A DNA stretch of 64,000 bases from Symbiodinium kawagutii (GCA_009767595.1 VSDK01001314.1:31426-95425), one strand, 5' to 3'. Numbered from the stretch's first letter, positions 21,509 through 32,400 are shown. Made by a program: numbers and translations. Notes: generated by a model from the letters alone, not told the origin.

Positions 21509-22235
21509 ACAACAAACAACAGCAAAAAGTGCAATGACAAGTGCAATGGCAATAGCAACAACAACACCAACAAAACCAACTCCAGAAGAATGCTGCTGCT
21601 GCGCCGACTAGTTGCATAAGAGTAACCAGCAATAACGACAACATTGATAACAAAATAACGGCATGACGCCACTTACATGATCCAGTTTGGTTGGTCAGAA
21701 TGCTGTGGTGAGCTGAAGAAATTGCGCAAGGTATGTGCGACCGCCCTACGCAACCATGCGCCCTACGGTGGACCTCATGGTGACAGATGTGAAGAGGTGT
21801 CGGGGAAACGCTTGGCTGACCGTTGAGTGTTGGAATGTAAAGAAGAATGGTTTCTAATGATTATGATTCTTATATGATTATAATGATTATTACCATGAAC
21901 AATGGATAATTATCACGATTCTTATTTGATTATGATAGATATCTCATTGAAAATAATGATTTTGTTTTTTTTATTGATCATGATTACAGTATGTTTATAA
22001 CACTTGTCCAACACTGATGATTATGATTATCGTTATTGTTGATATTGGTGGAATGGTTGATCAATGGTTACTGTAACGATTAATTTATTTAGTCTCAAGT
22101 AGGGTGGTCTATCAATGACTAATATGATTGATGGTCATCCAATGATTGATGATCAAGATGGTATTATCATCTAATAGTTGTCAATCAAATGTTGGATGTT
22201 TTCCTTTGTCATCAACCATGCACTAGCTATTTATG
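20881..22235. repeat. CAA-rich microsatellite region, no gene
   Basis: (CAA)n and CAR-rich arrays at about 21139-21300 and 21460-21530 give artefactual poly-Gln, poly-Asn, poly-Val and poly-Cys frames. 21840-22200 is AT-rich with TGATTATGATT words. Confidence 0.85.
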
Positions 22236-22356
22236 TGGACGTTTCTTAAGTCATAGGGGTACCCCCCCGTTATCATCCAACTTACATCAACCATTTTGGG
22301 GGGTGTGGACATACCAGCCATAGCTTTGGGCCCCATTAATAGCTTGAGAAACAGCC
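22236..22356 (-). repeat. MITE family A copy
   Basis: GGACGTTTCTTAAGTCATAG at the left, GGGGTACCCCC next, and AGCTTGAGAAACAGCCC at the right. Confidence 0.8.
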
Positions 22357-22411
22357 CTATATCCATGGGGCTGGTTGCTGAAGGGTCGACTTGGCTGGGT
22401 GGGGCGACTGA

Positions 22412-22549
22412 TGGATTTCGAGGTGGCAGAAGCTCCTGCTGGATCTGGAAGATGAATTTGCCCTCTTGCGCTGCTGGGCTGTCACTGCTGTCACCCAAAC
22501 GTTTGGTTATGACGAATGGGAACCGACCGCTCGAATCATTCATTCTTGA
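22412..22549 (+). CDS. Candidate exon, unknown
   Basis: A 45-codon frame, opened just after a TGA, reads WISRWQKLLLDLEDEFALLR, then CWAVTAVTQTFGYDEWEP, and ends at TGA 22547-22549. The regular hydrophobic pattern is protein-like. A competing frame from 22296 is open on the same strand. A TTTCGAG acceptor-like site lies at about 22415-22422. Confidence 0.38.
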   Translation, partial: WISRWQKLLLDLEDEFALLRCWAVTAVTQTFGYDEWEPTARIIHS

Positions 22550-22934
22550 TATGACTAAGCCGCTTATGACTAATGGTTGATATGATTATGGTCGATTTGT
22601 TCGATATTTGATCCATGTAAATTACCATAGGTGTCTGGCGTCCAGCCTTCATTGAGTTACTTCCCGTTTATCTGCCGCGGCCAATCGAAATACAATGAAA
22701 TGCATAGGTTCTCTTCAATCAACCGGGGGTTCTGGAAGAATAACGTGAGGAGCTATAATCAACAGCTGTTGATTGCCATGTCAGTACCCTTTAACCATTT
22801 ATGATAGTGCGTCACCATTATCAACCACTTTTCTGCATGACCATGTTTAAAAATTGACATGTAAAACGACGGCAGAAATCGATTAATTAAACAACTATCC
22901 TTCTTGAACCACCTGTTGGTTCAACAATACCTGG

Positions 22935-23025
22935 CTGGTAAATTCAAACTGTTTTCCTAGTAATGGTTCACAAATGGTTGGTTGACAAACATATTTTTCA
23001 TAGGGGTGGTTCAAGCGCCAACCAG
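22935..23025 (+). repeat. MITE family B copy, introner-like right end
   Basis: AAATTCAAACTGTTTTCCTA at the left (outer terminus eroded), GGTTGGTTGACAAACATATT inside, and GGTTCAAGCGCCAACCAG at the right. The terminal AG is followed immediately by a coding-like segment. Confidence 0.82.
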
Positions 23026-23138
23026 ACACTCATTGTGTGGAACCAAACCTTCGTGGGCTATGAGCCGGTTGGGTACCTTGAGCTGCTGGGCTTTCTCAGC
23101 AAGCGGCTCACCATAGCATCGATGCGAACTTTGCCAGG
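23026..23138 (+). CDS. Candidate internal exon following a family B element
   Basis: Directly after CCAACCAG an open frame reads TLIVWNQTFVGYEPVGYLEL, then LGFLSKRLTIASMRTLP, and ends at CCAGG followed by GTGAAG, a donor-like site. The phrase looks clearly protein-like and is GC-richer than its flanks. No family is assigned. The upstream side of the MITE is not coding, so here the element would supply only the acceptor. Confidence 0.47.
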
Positions 23139-24015
23139 GTGAAGCTCAAAATTCACTCAGCAACAACAGGCCCCCTGACGTCACACCAAAAGGATCAAAA
23201 AGGATCACTTTTTCTGTTTAGTCATAGTTGTGTTTAAAGGTTTAGCCATAGCCTTGAGGGACTTGCGTAACAAAAGGTTGCACAAGTAGGTATGCTGCAG
23301 TTTTTTCAAAGATGTGGTCCCCCAAGATGTAGTTGCCAGCAGTGGAGGCCTGTCGCCTGGTGCCAACTGAGGTTCTTGTGGGGTTCAGTGGGTCAGGCAT
23401 GTTAACGTTCATGTGAAGGTTTATGCGCGAGTGATGATATGCTGATCATGGAGTGGGGTGTGGGACTTGAAGAGCTTAAGTCTTTATGGTTCACGAAACT
23501 GTTCACGATTGTCAGTCTTTGTGACACTGCTATTGTTGTGTTTTCCTGTCCAACTGCTGTTTGATCTTCCAACAGTAGTGAGATATTACGTTTTTGCCTT
23601 GTTTTTGACCTCTTAATGTTGGATAACATACACGTGTGATTGCATCATCACCAGTAGTGAATCATCCCTCAACGCTTTGGTTGCCTAGGGGACGATCATC
23701 CAACTCATGGATAAGACCGCCAACACGAGTCATGTAATGCATGATTTGACGCTGGGTTCATAGAGGATGTTTGCTTTCTAGGGCTTGAATGCCCGCTTAG
23801 CCAGCCCCCAAATTTCAGGAGCTGCTCAAATATTCATCAGTGTCAAGCTTTGTTAGCCATTCTCAACCATGTTAAGAGACTACAGTCATCCATCGATAAT
23901 TCATTCAAATATTGATTTCAACGTTGATATCACTAACGAACCATCATGAATCAACCATGAACCATCAAGTCAACATTATCAGTGATGATCCACCCACTGT
24001 TGCTCATTGTGCAGT
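23139..24015. other. Intron-like DNA
   Basis: Nothing recognised. A 75-codon minus frame at 23402-23629 has no domain. Confidence 0.45.
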
Positions 24016-24118
24016 TGGGTGATTCTCACAATAGGGCCAAATCATCCAATATTAAGCATTTGTAGTAGGAAACCAAGCATGGCTTTGGGGTCCTCAAACT
24101 GGCTTGAGAAACCAGCAT
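24016..24118 (-). repeat. MITE family A copy, diverged
   Basis: GGGTGATTCTCACAATAGGG at the left and GGCTTGAGAAACCAGCAT at the right, with AATCATCCAATATTAAGC inside. Confidence 0.78.
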
Positions 24119-24427
24119 GTATATTTGGTACATCCCATATGATATAGATCATTCCCTATATTCAACCATTAATCATTATGAGGGAATGATTAGTTGATAT
24201 ATGTAAGAATATATATATTGTTTATATTTCTAAATTTCAAAATTTGATATAATAAATATAGTGTATTTATTCAATGGCATATGTAATATATTGTATTTAC
24301 ATATTGTATTTTTAAGATTTACATACATTATGTATAATGTTCTTTTATTGAATACATATTATATATATATGGGTATTTCTTTTTATCACCAGCCCCCGAC
24401 ACATACCCATTTGCACGTTCGACTGGT

Positions 24428-24592
24428 ACGAAACATACCCCCGAAACATACCCCGAAACATACCCACGAAACATACCCCGAAACATACCCCCCAAATCTC
24501 TGACATGTCTCACGAAACATACCCGAAACATACCCCGAAACATACCCCCGAAACATACCCCGAAACATACCCCCGAAACATGCCCCTGAGAC
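24428..24592. repeat. Minisatellite, 12-13 bp CGAAACATACCCC units
   Basis: About a dozen copies of CGAAACATACCC with one to three extra C, interrupted once by an unrelated 25-bp segment near 24492-24514. The repeated Glu-Thr-Tyr-Pro and Gly-Tyr-Val-Ser frames are by-products of the repeat. Confidence 0.95.
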
Positions 24593-25500
24593 AAACACGC
24601 AGCAGGGGGTCGATAGTTTTGAGAAACTCCCATATATATATATATATATATATATTTATTTTGTATATTATAGATATTACGTATATTATTTAGATATATT
24701 CCTATTATACATGTTCTATGTATATATTCAGGATTTTAAATATATATATATATATATATATAAATATATATATATTTATATATATATATATATATCATTC
24801 CCTATTATCAACCATTAGTCATTATTAGTAGTTTGTTGGATCATAAGTTCGTGCGTGATGATCCCCTACTTACCATGATAATCCCCTACTTAGGTTCCAG
24901 ATGCTCTTCCTTTGAACTGGCTGAGCATTTGGAGTTCGCCATTGCCACGCGGATCAGTTGATCAGAGTCGTGGTCATCATGGGTTGGTTAAGAGTGCTTG
25001 ATAATATGGAATAGTAGGTGACTTATGGTTGTGTAGTGGTTAATAATAGGGAATGGTGGGTGACTAATGCTTAGTGGTTAATAGTGCTTAATCAACTGAT
25101 TAATGATTACTTGATATCAAGCAAAATTGAGTACTTGGTTGATGTTGGTTGATATTGGCTAATGGTCAGAACTTGTGAATTGATTGCTTGATTATGGTTT
25201 GTAGTGGTACCTATGGTCAGTAGTGATGTTGAGTAGTGACCTGGTATCGGTTAGTAATTCTTGATAATAGTTGATCATTTACTTGAGAATGGTTCCCGTA
25301 ATTGGTTAAGCTTGGTTGATTTGTAGGTTGATTGATTGATTCACAGTGGTTATTCCTGTATACTCCTGTAACAACTGACTAAGATTATTCTTATAGGTTG
25401 ACGCTGATCATCTCTACCAGAAGTGAATCAATGGTGACCATAGTTAGTGATGGCTGATGATTCCTATAATGGTGAGGATTATCACCAATTGATGATCATT
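24593..25500. repeat. AT microsatellites and degenerate TGGTTGATA DNA
   Basis: (TA)n runs at about 24630-24655 and 24735-24795, then 24980-25400 built from TTGATAATGG, TGGTTGAT and similar words. No gene is present. Confidence 0.8.
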
Positions 25501-25612
25501 TGGGTGTTTCTCAAAATAGGGGACCCCCAAAGTCGTCCATGTTTGGTCATTTATAGTGACAGACCAGCCATAGCTTTGGGGGTATCCCATGGCTAGGTCG
25601 AAACCCCCATGG
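25501..25612 (-). repeat. MITE family A copy, right end altered
   Basis: GGGTGTTTCTCAAAATAGGG at the left. The right end is GGGGGTATCCCATGGCTAGG, with a CGAAACCCCCAT terminus instead of GAGAAACCACC. Confidence 0.78.
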
Positions 25613-26020
25613 CTGGGCAGGGAGAACCAACCATGAAAATGGTAGGGGATTCATCCTCTATGGTTGATCAATTGGCCGGTGCTTCAAGCCGGTTTGGCTG
25701 GGGAGGGAAAGTATAGACTACTCGAAGGTTCGTTGATTGAACAAGTGCTTCAGAGCTTTGGAAGTTGTTTGTATCTCCCGTGATGTTTCAATCTCAGCAC
25801 TGTTTGAAGGCAGCTCTTTGTTTGTGGACAACTTTGTGAATGACAAGGTGGGGGTTCCTTGAGTAAAGTTGGTCTATCAACCCAACTTACAGGTCAGTTG
25901 TATCTACCACTGGTACTGCAGCTACAGTTTCTGCTTGCATACCCAGAGTCAACTAAGTCTAGTGATATGTTGATTTAGAATTATGCCGTTATGCCTGTGT
26001 TTGTTCCAATACTTGGTATA

Positions 26021-26127
26021 TGGCGGTTTCTCAAAGTAGAGGACCCTCCACATCATCCTTGTATTAAACATATATGGTAATGATGTCATTCATTTTTTGA
26101 GGTTCCTTATCTTTATAAAGACTCATA
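26021..26127 (-). repeat. MITE family A copy, diverged
   Basis: GGCGGTTTCTCAAAGTAGAG at the left and an eroded right end, TTTATAAAGACTC. Confidence 0.72.
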
Positions 26128-26225
26128 TTATCCAACAAAAACAGGGCAATGTAAAATCTCACTACTCTTGGATGATCAGATATTTTTTACACACATGTTT
26201 TCCATATATATATATATACATACAT

Positions 26226-26328
26226 ATGGCTGTTTCTCAAAATAGGGGTACCCTCAAATCATCAAATATTAATCATTTACAGTAATAAGCCAACCATTTC
26301 AGGGCTCCCATTTTTAAGAAACTTCCAT
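26226..26328 (-). repeat. MITE family A copy
   Basis: ATGGCTGTTTCTCAAAATAG at the left and CATTTTTAAGAAACTTCCAT at the right, with AATAAGCCAACCATTT inside. Confidence 0.88.
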
Positions 26329-26441
26329 CTGATTTTTACATATACTTTTCCAGGCTAGTTGGTTATTAATACATGTTCATACGCACATTTTTACATATTT
26401 ACTATATACATACATGTTGGTTAACTACGTACCCGCACCAG

Positions 26442-26627
26442 TTCGTGCCGTGGCAGTTCCGGTTTTGGATGCCACGACTGGAGGATCTCCACCACCGTGC
26501 CTGGGCCTCCGCGTATCCGGGCCAGGCCTCATTGCTTCGGCACTGCCCCGCCATGGCCACCAACGTCCCATGGCACGTGGGCTTTGAGCCACGTGGCCGA
26601 GATCATGTGGTTCCAGTTCCGTTGTAG
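26442..26627 (+). CDS. GC-rich candidate exon, Trp/His-rich
   Basis: After an acceptor-like CCGCACCAG the frame reads FVPWQFRFWMPRLEDLHHRA, then WASAYPGQASLLRHCPAMAT, and continues to TAG 26625-26627 (61 codons). It is sharply GC-rich between AT-rich flanks. The aromatic-rich sequence looks like real protein, but no family is recognised and no donor is clear. Confidence 0.45.
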   Translation, partial: FVPWQFRFWMPRLEDLHHRAWASAYPGQASLLRHCPAMATNVPWHVGFEPRGRDHVVPVPL

Positions 26628-28242
26628 CCCATACACAGTGGAAGAGTGATCAGAGGTTGAAATTGCATGGGGTACTTCAGGTACTTCTGTTTGTTTTGAC
26701 ACATCATTTTTGTTGCATGTTTGTTGAAATCATGTTTTCTGTTTTTTGCATTAGAATCAAAAATATCACTGAAACAAATCCGAATGGATCTCCTGCAGTG
26801 TATTGAGATCCTAGTACTTGTGCGTGCAGAACGACGTTTTGGGATTCCACACCCATTTTACATCAGTGACTGCTTTGCTTGAGAATTAATTGCTGATGAC
26901 GTCGTGGGAGACGCATTGGCTCAAGCGATGCCAAAGCAACTTTTTATCATGTGCATGTGCGGCTGGTTTGGTCCTACAGGTCAAGGGTCCTTTTTAGTTT
27001 AATTATCCAGTCTGCACAGTATTGCTGCTTCGTTCCTGAACAAAGATCTTTGTAATTATGCATGACATGCATGCATGCATGCATGCATGCATGCATACAC
27101 ACAGACGTTATGTTTCAATATAAATATATGATATACATTTATATATATATATTTTTTTTACAGATAAATGAATAAATATATATATATATATATATATCTA
27201 TTTATTTAGGATGGTGAAACACATGTATCAATAGATAGCAGCTCTTTTCTGATGCCTTGATTTGCTTCGAAAGCCGGGGCCCGACAACCAAACTGCTGGG
27301 ATAGCGAGGATGTGGTACCAGCCCTTCGCAGAGCTCGTCTCGTGGTACCTGAGCTCTACAGGCCCGGTGGCCGGTCCCCGGTGTCCCCAAGGGAACGCTG
27401 GTGGCACAGGCGTCTCGGGGTAGCATACAGGCTGAAACCCAGTCATATTGATGTCCCACTTCTGTGAGATGTGATTTAGAATTGGTATACGGTATATATA
27501 TATATATTTATTTATTTATTGTTTTTCATTTTTATATTTAAAAATATATATATATATATATATATTTGCATCTGCATGATATGATATGTGTACTTGCTGC
27601 GATGTCAGCACGTCAGGTCAGGTCCGCTGCGAATTTGAAAATCACTTGCGGTAACTAAGCGGTCAATCGTCAAAGTGGCCAAGATGGTCCAGCAATGGCC
27701 AACCACAGCGCATTAGTTTTGATCTTTGAATGTTTCTGCTTGGTCAATAGTGGGAACAGAATATGTTGGCTCAGTCAGTTCATCAGTATCAAAATCAATT
27801 TGTTGCGTAGGTCAGGTGTCTTAGCTCTACCTGACATGTAACTGGGTTCATCATTCTCCGAAGTGGGAATCTCGCTGTTGGCCAGCCATCAACTTGCATC
27901 TAGTTGTTATGCAAAGGATTTTGTAGTCACTACAGTCCGATGAAAACAGCTTGATGAACCTTCCTTGATCTTTGATCAAAATTACTCCTTATCAGTATCC
28001 AACCTTTCGTTCTCTTGCGGCTGTCGTTGGTGTTGCTGTTTCTGTTTCTGTCGTTGCTCTTTGTGCTCTTGCTTTTGGTGGCTGTTGTGATTTATTATTG
28101 TGTTTGTACCAGTGCACTTGTTGCAATGGTTGTAGCTGTTGCAGTAGTACATAGACAATATATATATATATATATCCATATGGATATAGATGTTTGTTGT
28201 TGTTGCTGTTATGGGTAAACCTAAACTTTGATGTACTTTCAG
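26628..28242. other. Noncoding DNA with microsatellites and one GC-rich island
   Basis: 27066-27098 is a (GCAT)n array; (TA)n arrays lie near 27140-27195, 27495-27565 and 28158-28176. A GC-rich island at 27245-27424 is open on both strands (plus: RMWYQPFAELVSWYLSSTGP; minus: frames from 27446 and 27459) and may be an exon of uncertain strand. Confidence 0.5.
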
Positions 28243-28331
28243 TATTTCTGGCTACTCCTGTTTGCATCCATGGTCCTGGGATAGCCCAACATGTTGACAA
28301 ATCCCTGCTCAGACCATCATCTCTCTGGGAG
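28243..28331 (+). CDS. Candidate internal exon with both splice sites
   Basis: The acceptor TTGATGTACTTTCAG precedes an 89-nt segment, and GGGAG/GTAAGG, a near-consensus donor, follows. The only frame open throughout reads FLATPVCIHGPGIAQHVDKS, then LLRPSSLWE. The pairing of strong sites with one open frame makes this a good internal exon. No family is recognised. Confidence 0.45.
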
Positions 28332-29403
28332 GTAAGGTTTAGTCACCAGTATGATAGTGCACACAAAGATGGTCTTCTTCAAGGACCCTACTACTTTATA
28401 GCCATCCTGCAGTAGATAGAATCTTCCCCAGGTTCAATATTTGTAGCAATTACCTGTTGGGGATGGTCAAATCACACTACGGACACTCAGCATCTACTCT
28501 CGGACTGTTGTAACTAGAATTGTTACCCAGACGCTCCATTTTACCAAATGACGGACTTAAGTCGGTTAATACACTATGCATTGGGTGTTTGGGTATGTTT
28601 TTAATCTGCTTTTGAACCACTGCTCAAGGGAAGAAGTTGATGCTGAGGCAAAACCTCCAACACCATGATCCCTCTCCAAGAACTGTGCATACAAACTGGT
28701 GTTCCAACTTTAATCAAACAAGTACCAACTGATGCATTTACCTTTTTGTTTTTTTCAGATACAATTTTCCACATGAAAAACACAAGTTCACAATAACTCC
28801 ATCAATCTCTATCATATTTTTAGACATCTATCCTCCCACTCCTGGATGAGCGAGTGCACTACATGGCCTGTACTGTGGACATCTAACCACCCTTCAACCT
28901 GTCTTCTCGGCGTGCGTGTGAATCACCTTTTATTGATAAGCCCTTTGACGTGAGCCAATGGGTCAGCCCTGGTTCGTTCACAGCACGGACCCAGCTAGAA
29001 GTTGTGACCCACCACATCCAGTGAAACTCGGTGAATAGGTACAATCAATGACGAGTTCACCCAATAGTAGGTGACGGTCATTGTACACCTATTTAGGGTC
29101 AAAGAATAGTGAGACTAATAGTGAGTTGTGACTCAGTTGTGACAGATTGCTTGGGCACATACTACTCATAGTACCCAATAGGTATCGAACAATGAGGTAT
29201 ATACCACTGATATATATATATATATTTATATTATAAATGCTACGACTTAGATACACAAACTACTCAAAGGATTTCAAAGTATTTTTGTGACTCTGCCAAA
29301 CTACTGTCATTTTTGTAAAACATGCATAAACATACTGCTCATGGGATCTCAAATGTGTCATACAGTTTCTTTTACAAGTTATCAACCAACCATAACTGGC
29401 CAG
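28332..29403. other. Intron-like DNA with a small inverted repeat
   Basis: 29035-29094 holds an imperfect inverted pair (AATAGGTACAATCAATGAC and GTCATTGTACACCTATT). No gene is otherwise supported. Confidence 0.45.
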
Positions 29404-29524
29404 TTGGTGGTTTCTAAATAGCTGGGGGTGCACCTAAATCATCCAGGTCAGTCACCATCTATAACAATAAACCAACAACATAACTTGGGGTACGCCGGTT
29501 ACCTATGGCTTGAGAAAGCACCAG
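29404..29524 (-). repeat. MITE family A copy, diverged
   Basis: GGTGGTTTCTAAATAGCTGG at the left and CTATGGCTTGAGAAAGCACC at the right. Confidence 0.78.
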
Positions 29525-29707
29525 GCGGCTGGTTTGGGGCTAAGCTCAGCTTCTGGATCCAGGTTTGCCTGAGACCCATGTGAATCTGCTAGAGGAGGTC
29601 ACGAATGCCATTGAGGGCTTCGATAGCCGCTGGGCCGCTGCAGTTTTGGAGGGCGCACGCGGGGCGGCCAGGGTGGGCAAAATGATGGTGATCTGACTGG
29701 TGGTTTT

Positions 29708-29828
29708 GTAGGGGTTAGAACCATGGGATTTTTTTGGGAAACCATGGGATTTTCTATGGCTTTTCTATGGTTAATGCTTGTTTTATGGGAGGGGTATGGG
29801 GGGTTATCACTTATGACCATGAATGATG
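29708..29828 (+). repeat. Family H repeat copy 1
   Basis: The segment with CCATGGGATTTTCTATGGCT and GGGGTATGGGGGGTTAT matches 63583-63696 (CATGGGTTTTCTATGGATTG, GGTGTATGGGGTTATGACC). It is probably a small dispersed element. Confidence 0.6.
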
Positions 29829-29888
29829 ATGAATTATATAGGATATCATGATCCAGACCAGCTGGGCAATCCTGGTTAGTCTTGGTTA

Positions 29889-30008
29889 ATGGCACTGAAA
29901 AAAGTTGCAGGAAGATGTGTTTCTCCAGGACCAGGAAGAGCAGCGAGGTTGATGCTTACTTCTGTAATGTTGTTGCAAGATACGCGTCAAAACGATCTGA
30001 GATCTTTG
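29889..30008 (+). CDS. Candidate exon upstream of an introner-like element
   Basis: The open frame from ATG 29889 reads MALKKVAGRCVSPGPGRAAR, then LMLTSVMLLQDTRQNDLRSL, and reaches TTG 30006-30008 immediately before GTCGGTGG. Joined across the following 95 nt it continues in phase 0 with the segment at 30104. A GTTGCAG acceptor at about 29905-29911 could shorten it. No family is recognised. Confidence 0.42.
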
Positions 30009-30103
30009 GTCGGTGGTGGTCTTGATCGTTTGATTTGTTTTTCCCATCATTTGGGATGGTTGATCCACTGAGATTCTTCCGAGGGGTCGAAACCACGAAG
30101 CAG
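30009..30103 (+). repeat. MITE family B copy forming a possible 95-nt intron (introner-like)
   Basis: The element starts GGTCGGTGGTGGTCTTGATC and ends GGGGTCGAAACCACGAAGCAG, the family B termini. The left end carries GT directly after a Leu codon, and the right end carries CAG directly before an Ile codon. Removing 30009-30103 fuses the two flanking open frames in phase 0. This is the best case in the window for a MITE acting as an intron. Confidence 0.6.
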
Positions 30104-30298
30104 ATTGCGATGACCAACCTGGCTGGCCTCACCTGCGCGCAGCGCCGAGGTTATGGTTGCCCACCAGCGACCGCTGCCATCGTGGTGAGACAGGCGGAAT
30201 GGAAGCCAGGAAGACCGATTTTTGATGGTCAGCCAGGGTTGTTGCAGCAGAGCTGTGGCAACCCACCAATGGTTAATTCGCTGGTTGATGATGGATAA
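30104..30298 (+). CDS. Candidate exon downstream of an introner-like element
   Basis: From the AG of the family B element the frame reads IAMTNLAGLTCAQRRGYGCP, then PATAAIVVRQAEWKPGRPIF, and reaches TAA 30296-30298. The first 45 codons are GC-rich and protein-like; the last 15 resemble TGGTTGATG repeat DNA, so a donor may lie before them. No family is recognised. Confidence 0.43.
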   Translation: MAMTNLAGLTCAQRRGYGCPPATAAIVVRQAEWKPGRPIFDGQPGLLQQSCGNPPMVNSLVDDG

Positions 30299-30506
30299 TA
30301 CACCGAATTAAATTCAAATACTGCGAGCTTTAGTCAATTGCCAGATAGAGATTACTTATACACCATTTGCTTTTTCCAGCAATTCACAACCGGATGGAGA
30401 CTTTTCTGCGGGGGGGAGACCAGATGTTTGGATACCGCCACGACAAGCTGGTCTGAATGAAGAGAAAATCTTCAGCTTCTTGGGATGCTAAAGTCCCTAT
30501 TTTGGA

Positions 30507-30621
30507 GTGCTTGGTGTCCACTCAAGAGTGCATACACCATCTACATGTGTTTTGACAATGGTGATTCACACATACTCACCTAAGAATCAAGACCCTTTTG
30601 CGGGGAGGTATCAGCCAACAG
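30507..30621 (+). CDS. Candidate exon with consensus donor
   Basis: The open frame includes TMVIHTYSPKNQDPFAGRYQ and ends PT at CCAACAG followed by GTGAGT, a consensus donor. The left boundary is unclear. No family is recognised. Confidence 0.38.
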
Positions 30622-31114
30622 GTGAGTTGTGGTCGTGTCTCAGCAGATGGTTGCTGCACTCATGGCTGTCAACTGTAGAGCCCTGCAGGTCTTTGTCCCA
30701 CTGTTAACTATTGTAAACCATGCTCAGACATATACTTATCATCACTACTTAAGTATTCCCCCACTAGTACCTTCGCTTTTAACTTGATACTTGTACTTAA
30801 CAACTGTTCGTTACCATAAAACCCCAAAGCCGCCAGGTGTATCGAAGGATGAACTGCCATCAATTCCGCAGAGTTGCACCTCACAGGGTATATAGTGAAT
30901 ACGACCTGCGACGTGCAGCTCCTGCAGCGGACCCTAAAAATGGTTGCTTTGTTACTGGAAATGCTTGAAGAAGGATGATGAACGCAGAGTACCCCCCAGT
31001 TTTTGAGACAAAAACGTTGAGTGCCTAGCAGTTAGGGCTGGGTTTCCATGGGTTTCCATGGGTCGATTTTCCGCCATCATTTCTGGGAGTTCTTATGCGA
31101 CCCACCTGGCGGGA
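30622..31114. other. Intron-like DNA with a diverged family A relic
   Basis: 30932-31012 (AAAAATGGTTGCTTTGTTAC through GAGTACCCCCCAGTTTTTGA) resembles an eroded family A element. No gene is present. Confidence 0.4.
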
Positions 31115-31220
31115 GGTGGCTCCAAAGTTCAAGAGCAGCTTCGTTGAGGCGAAGCCGGCGAAGCGGCGAAGCGCAAGTTGTGGGCCCTGGGGATGGGTTG
31201 TGTCTAATGGATGGTTCATA
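31115..31220 (+). CDS. Weak candidate exon
   Basis: A GC-rich stretch reads WREVAPKFKSSFVEAKPAKR, then RSASCGPWGW, in one + strand frame. Other frames on both strands are open too, so this is only an exon-like island. Confidence 0.25.
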
Positions 31221-31700
31221 CTGGTTAATATTAAGTAATGTTTAACAATGTTGAATAGTTTGAAATATTGAATGGTTCATATTCAATGTTTAATTGATGG
31301 TTAATATACTTCACAATGGTTAATTGATGTTTAATGGAATGAGTTAACAATGGTTAATTGATGGTTATTTGGCTATGGGTCAATATTAACCAACCAACTC
31401 ATAGGGGATAATCACCAACAATAATAAGGAAAACAAGGGTCAATGATAGGGGAAGCAGGGGTACGGGGTTTTGATCCACTGCCAATTGATGGTTAAGACT
31501 GGTTAATGCTTAACAATGTTGAATAGATTTGAATAGTCATCTTGGATGGTTGATATTCAATGTTTCATTGATGGCTATTCAACATTGTTAATCATATCGG
31601 ATGGTTAATTGTTAACTTTTAATTCATGGGTTGTTAGTTGATGGTTTGTTCGTGGTCAATACTGGTTAATAACCAACATGACTCAGGCAATATTTGTAAA
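31221..31700. repeat. Degenerate TGGTTAATA repeat field with family C MITE
   Basis: Words such as TGGTTAATTGATGG and AACAATGTTGAATAG recur irregularly. A family C element sits at 31370-31486. Confidence 0.7.
31370..31486 (+). repeat. MITE family C copy
   Basis: TGGCTATGGGTCAATATTAA at the left and GGGGTTTTGATCCACTGCCA at the right. Confidence 0.87.
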
Positions 31701-32092
31701 CCACGGGTAGTGAGAATGGTTGGTCAATGTAAGTCGTTAGTTTTGGTTTTTGAGAGTCGTTCATCATTGTGAATGGTACTGATGATAAGCAATGATCAAG
31801 GCTTGCAAATACCGACCAAGCGCCAATGTAGGGGATGAATGAGACCAATCGTCAGGTTAAGACGATCGGTGCTAGCATTCAGACGGGTACTCCTCCAGCT
31901 TTCATCAGATGCCTTTGATCATTTGCTGCACAGGACCAGTGGTTTGCGGGAAAGGAGATGCGCTTTGTTGCACGCTTGTCCTCGGATGTGATTCCTTCCA
32001 CTCTGAGCATTTTTCTTCACAGATTCAATATCATCACCGAAAAAGGTGAATTGCTCGGAAGATTTCCAAAGATCATCCACATATCACCAGTG

Positions 32093-32190
32093 ATCAAATC
32101 TGAAGCAAATCCCAAATCTGAAGCCAAATCACCCAAATATCACCCGATCTGAAACAAATCCCAAATATCACCAGTGACCAGCAACGATTC
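32093..32190 (+). repeat. Imperfect short tandem CAAATCTGAAGC/ATCACC repeat
   Basis: AAATCTGAAGCAAATCCC-type units recur three times, interleaved with ATATCACC words. Confidence 0.7.
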
Positions 32191-32400
32191 CCTTGTGATG
32201 ACAGCGAACTCGAGCAGGTGGATTCGACGGCAGACTGGCTGCGGTCGCGTGCGGCGGCTATGGGCACTGCTTCCGTTAAGCCCATGGAAGTGGACTCCAC
32301 CTGTGAGGACGGCGCCAGTGGGGTGTCCACAACAATGCCATGGCAAGCTGCTAGTGGCCAACCAGCTTCACCAAGATTTGCTATAGCTTCCCTACTGTAA
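32182..32400 (+). CDS. Candidate exon, acidic/serine-rich
   Basis: After CAGTGACCAG the frame reads QRFPCDDSELEQVDSTADWL, then RSRAAAMGTASVKPMEVDST, and runs on to TAA 32398-32400. It is GC-rich with low-complexity Ser/Thr/Asp content, as in linker regions of large dinoflagellate proteins. The antisense strand is also open. No domain is recognised. Confidence 0.42.
   Translation, partial: QRFPCDDSELEQVDSTADWLRSRAAAMGTASVKPMEVDSTCEDGASGVSTTMPWQAASGQPASPRFAIASLL

Noticed and set aside
21059..21672. Poly-Gln, poly-Asn, poly-Val and poly-Cys frames
   Set aside because: Artefacts of CAA-rich microsatellites.
24328..24693. Possible CRISPR-like or repeat-protein array
   Set aside because: Units are 12-13 bp tandem repeats with no regular spacers, so it is a minisatellite; CRISPR arrays are not expected in a eukaryotic nuclear genome.
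26914..26925. CATTGGCTCAAG, similar to the end of the dinoflagellate spliced leader
   Set aside because: Two bases are missing relative to the leader end (ATTTTGGCTCAAG) and the rest of the leader is absent. I regard it as chance.
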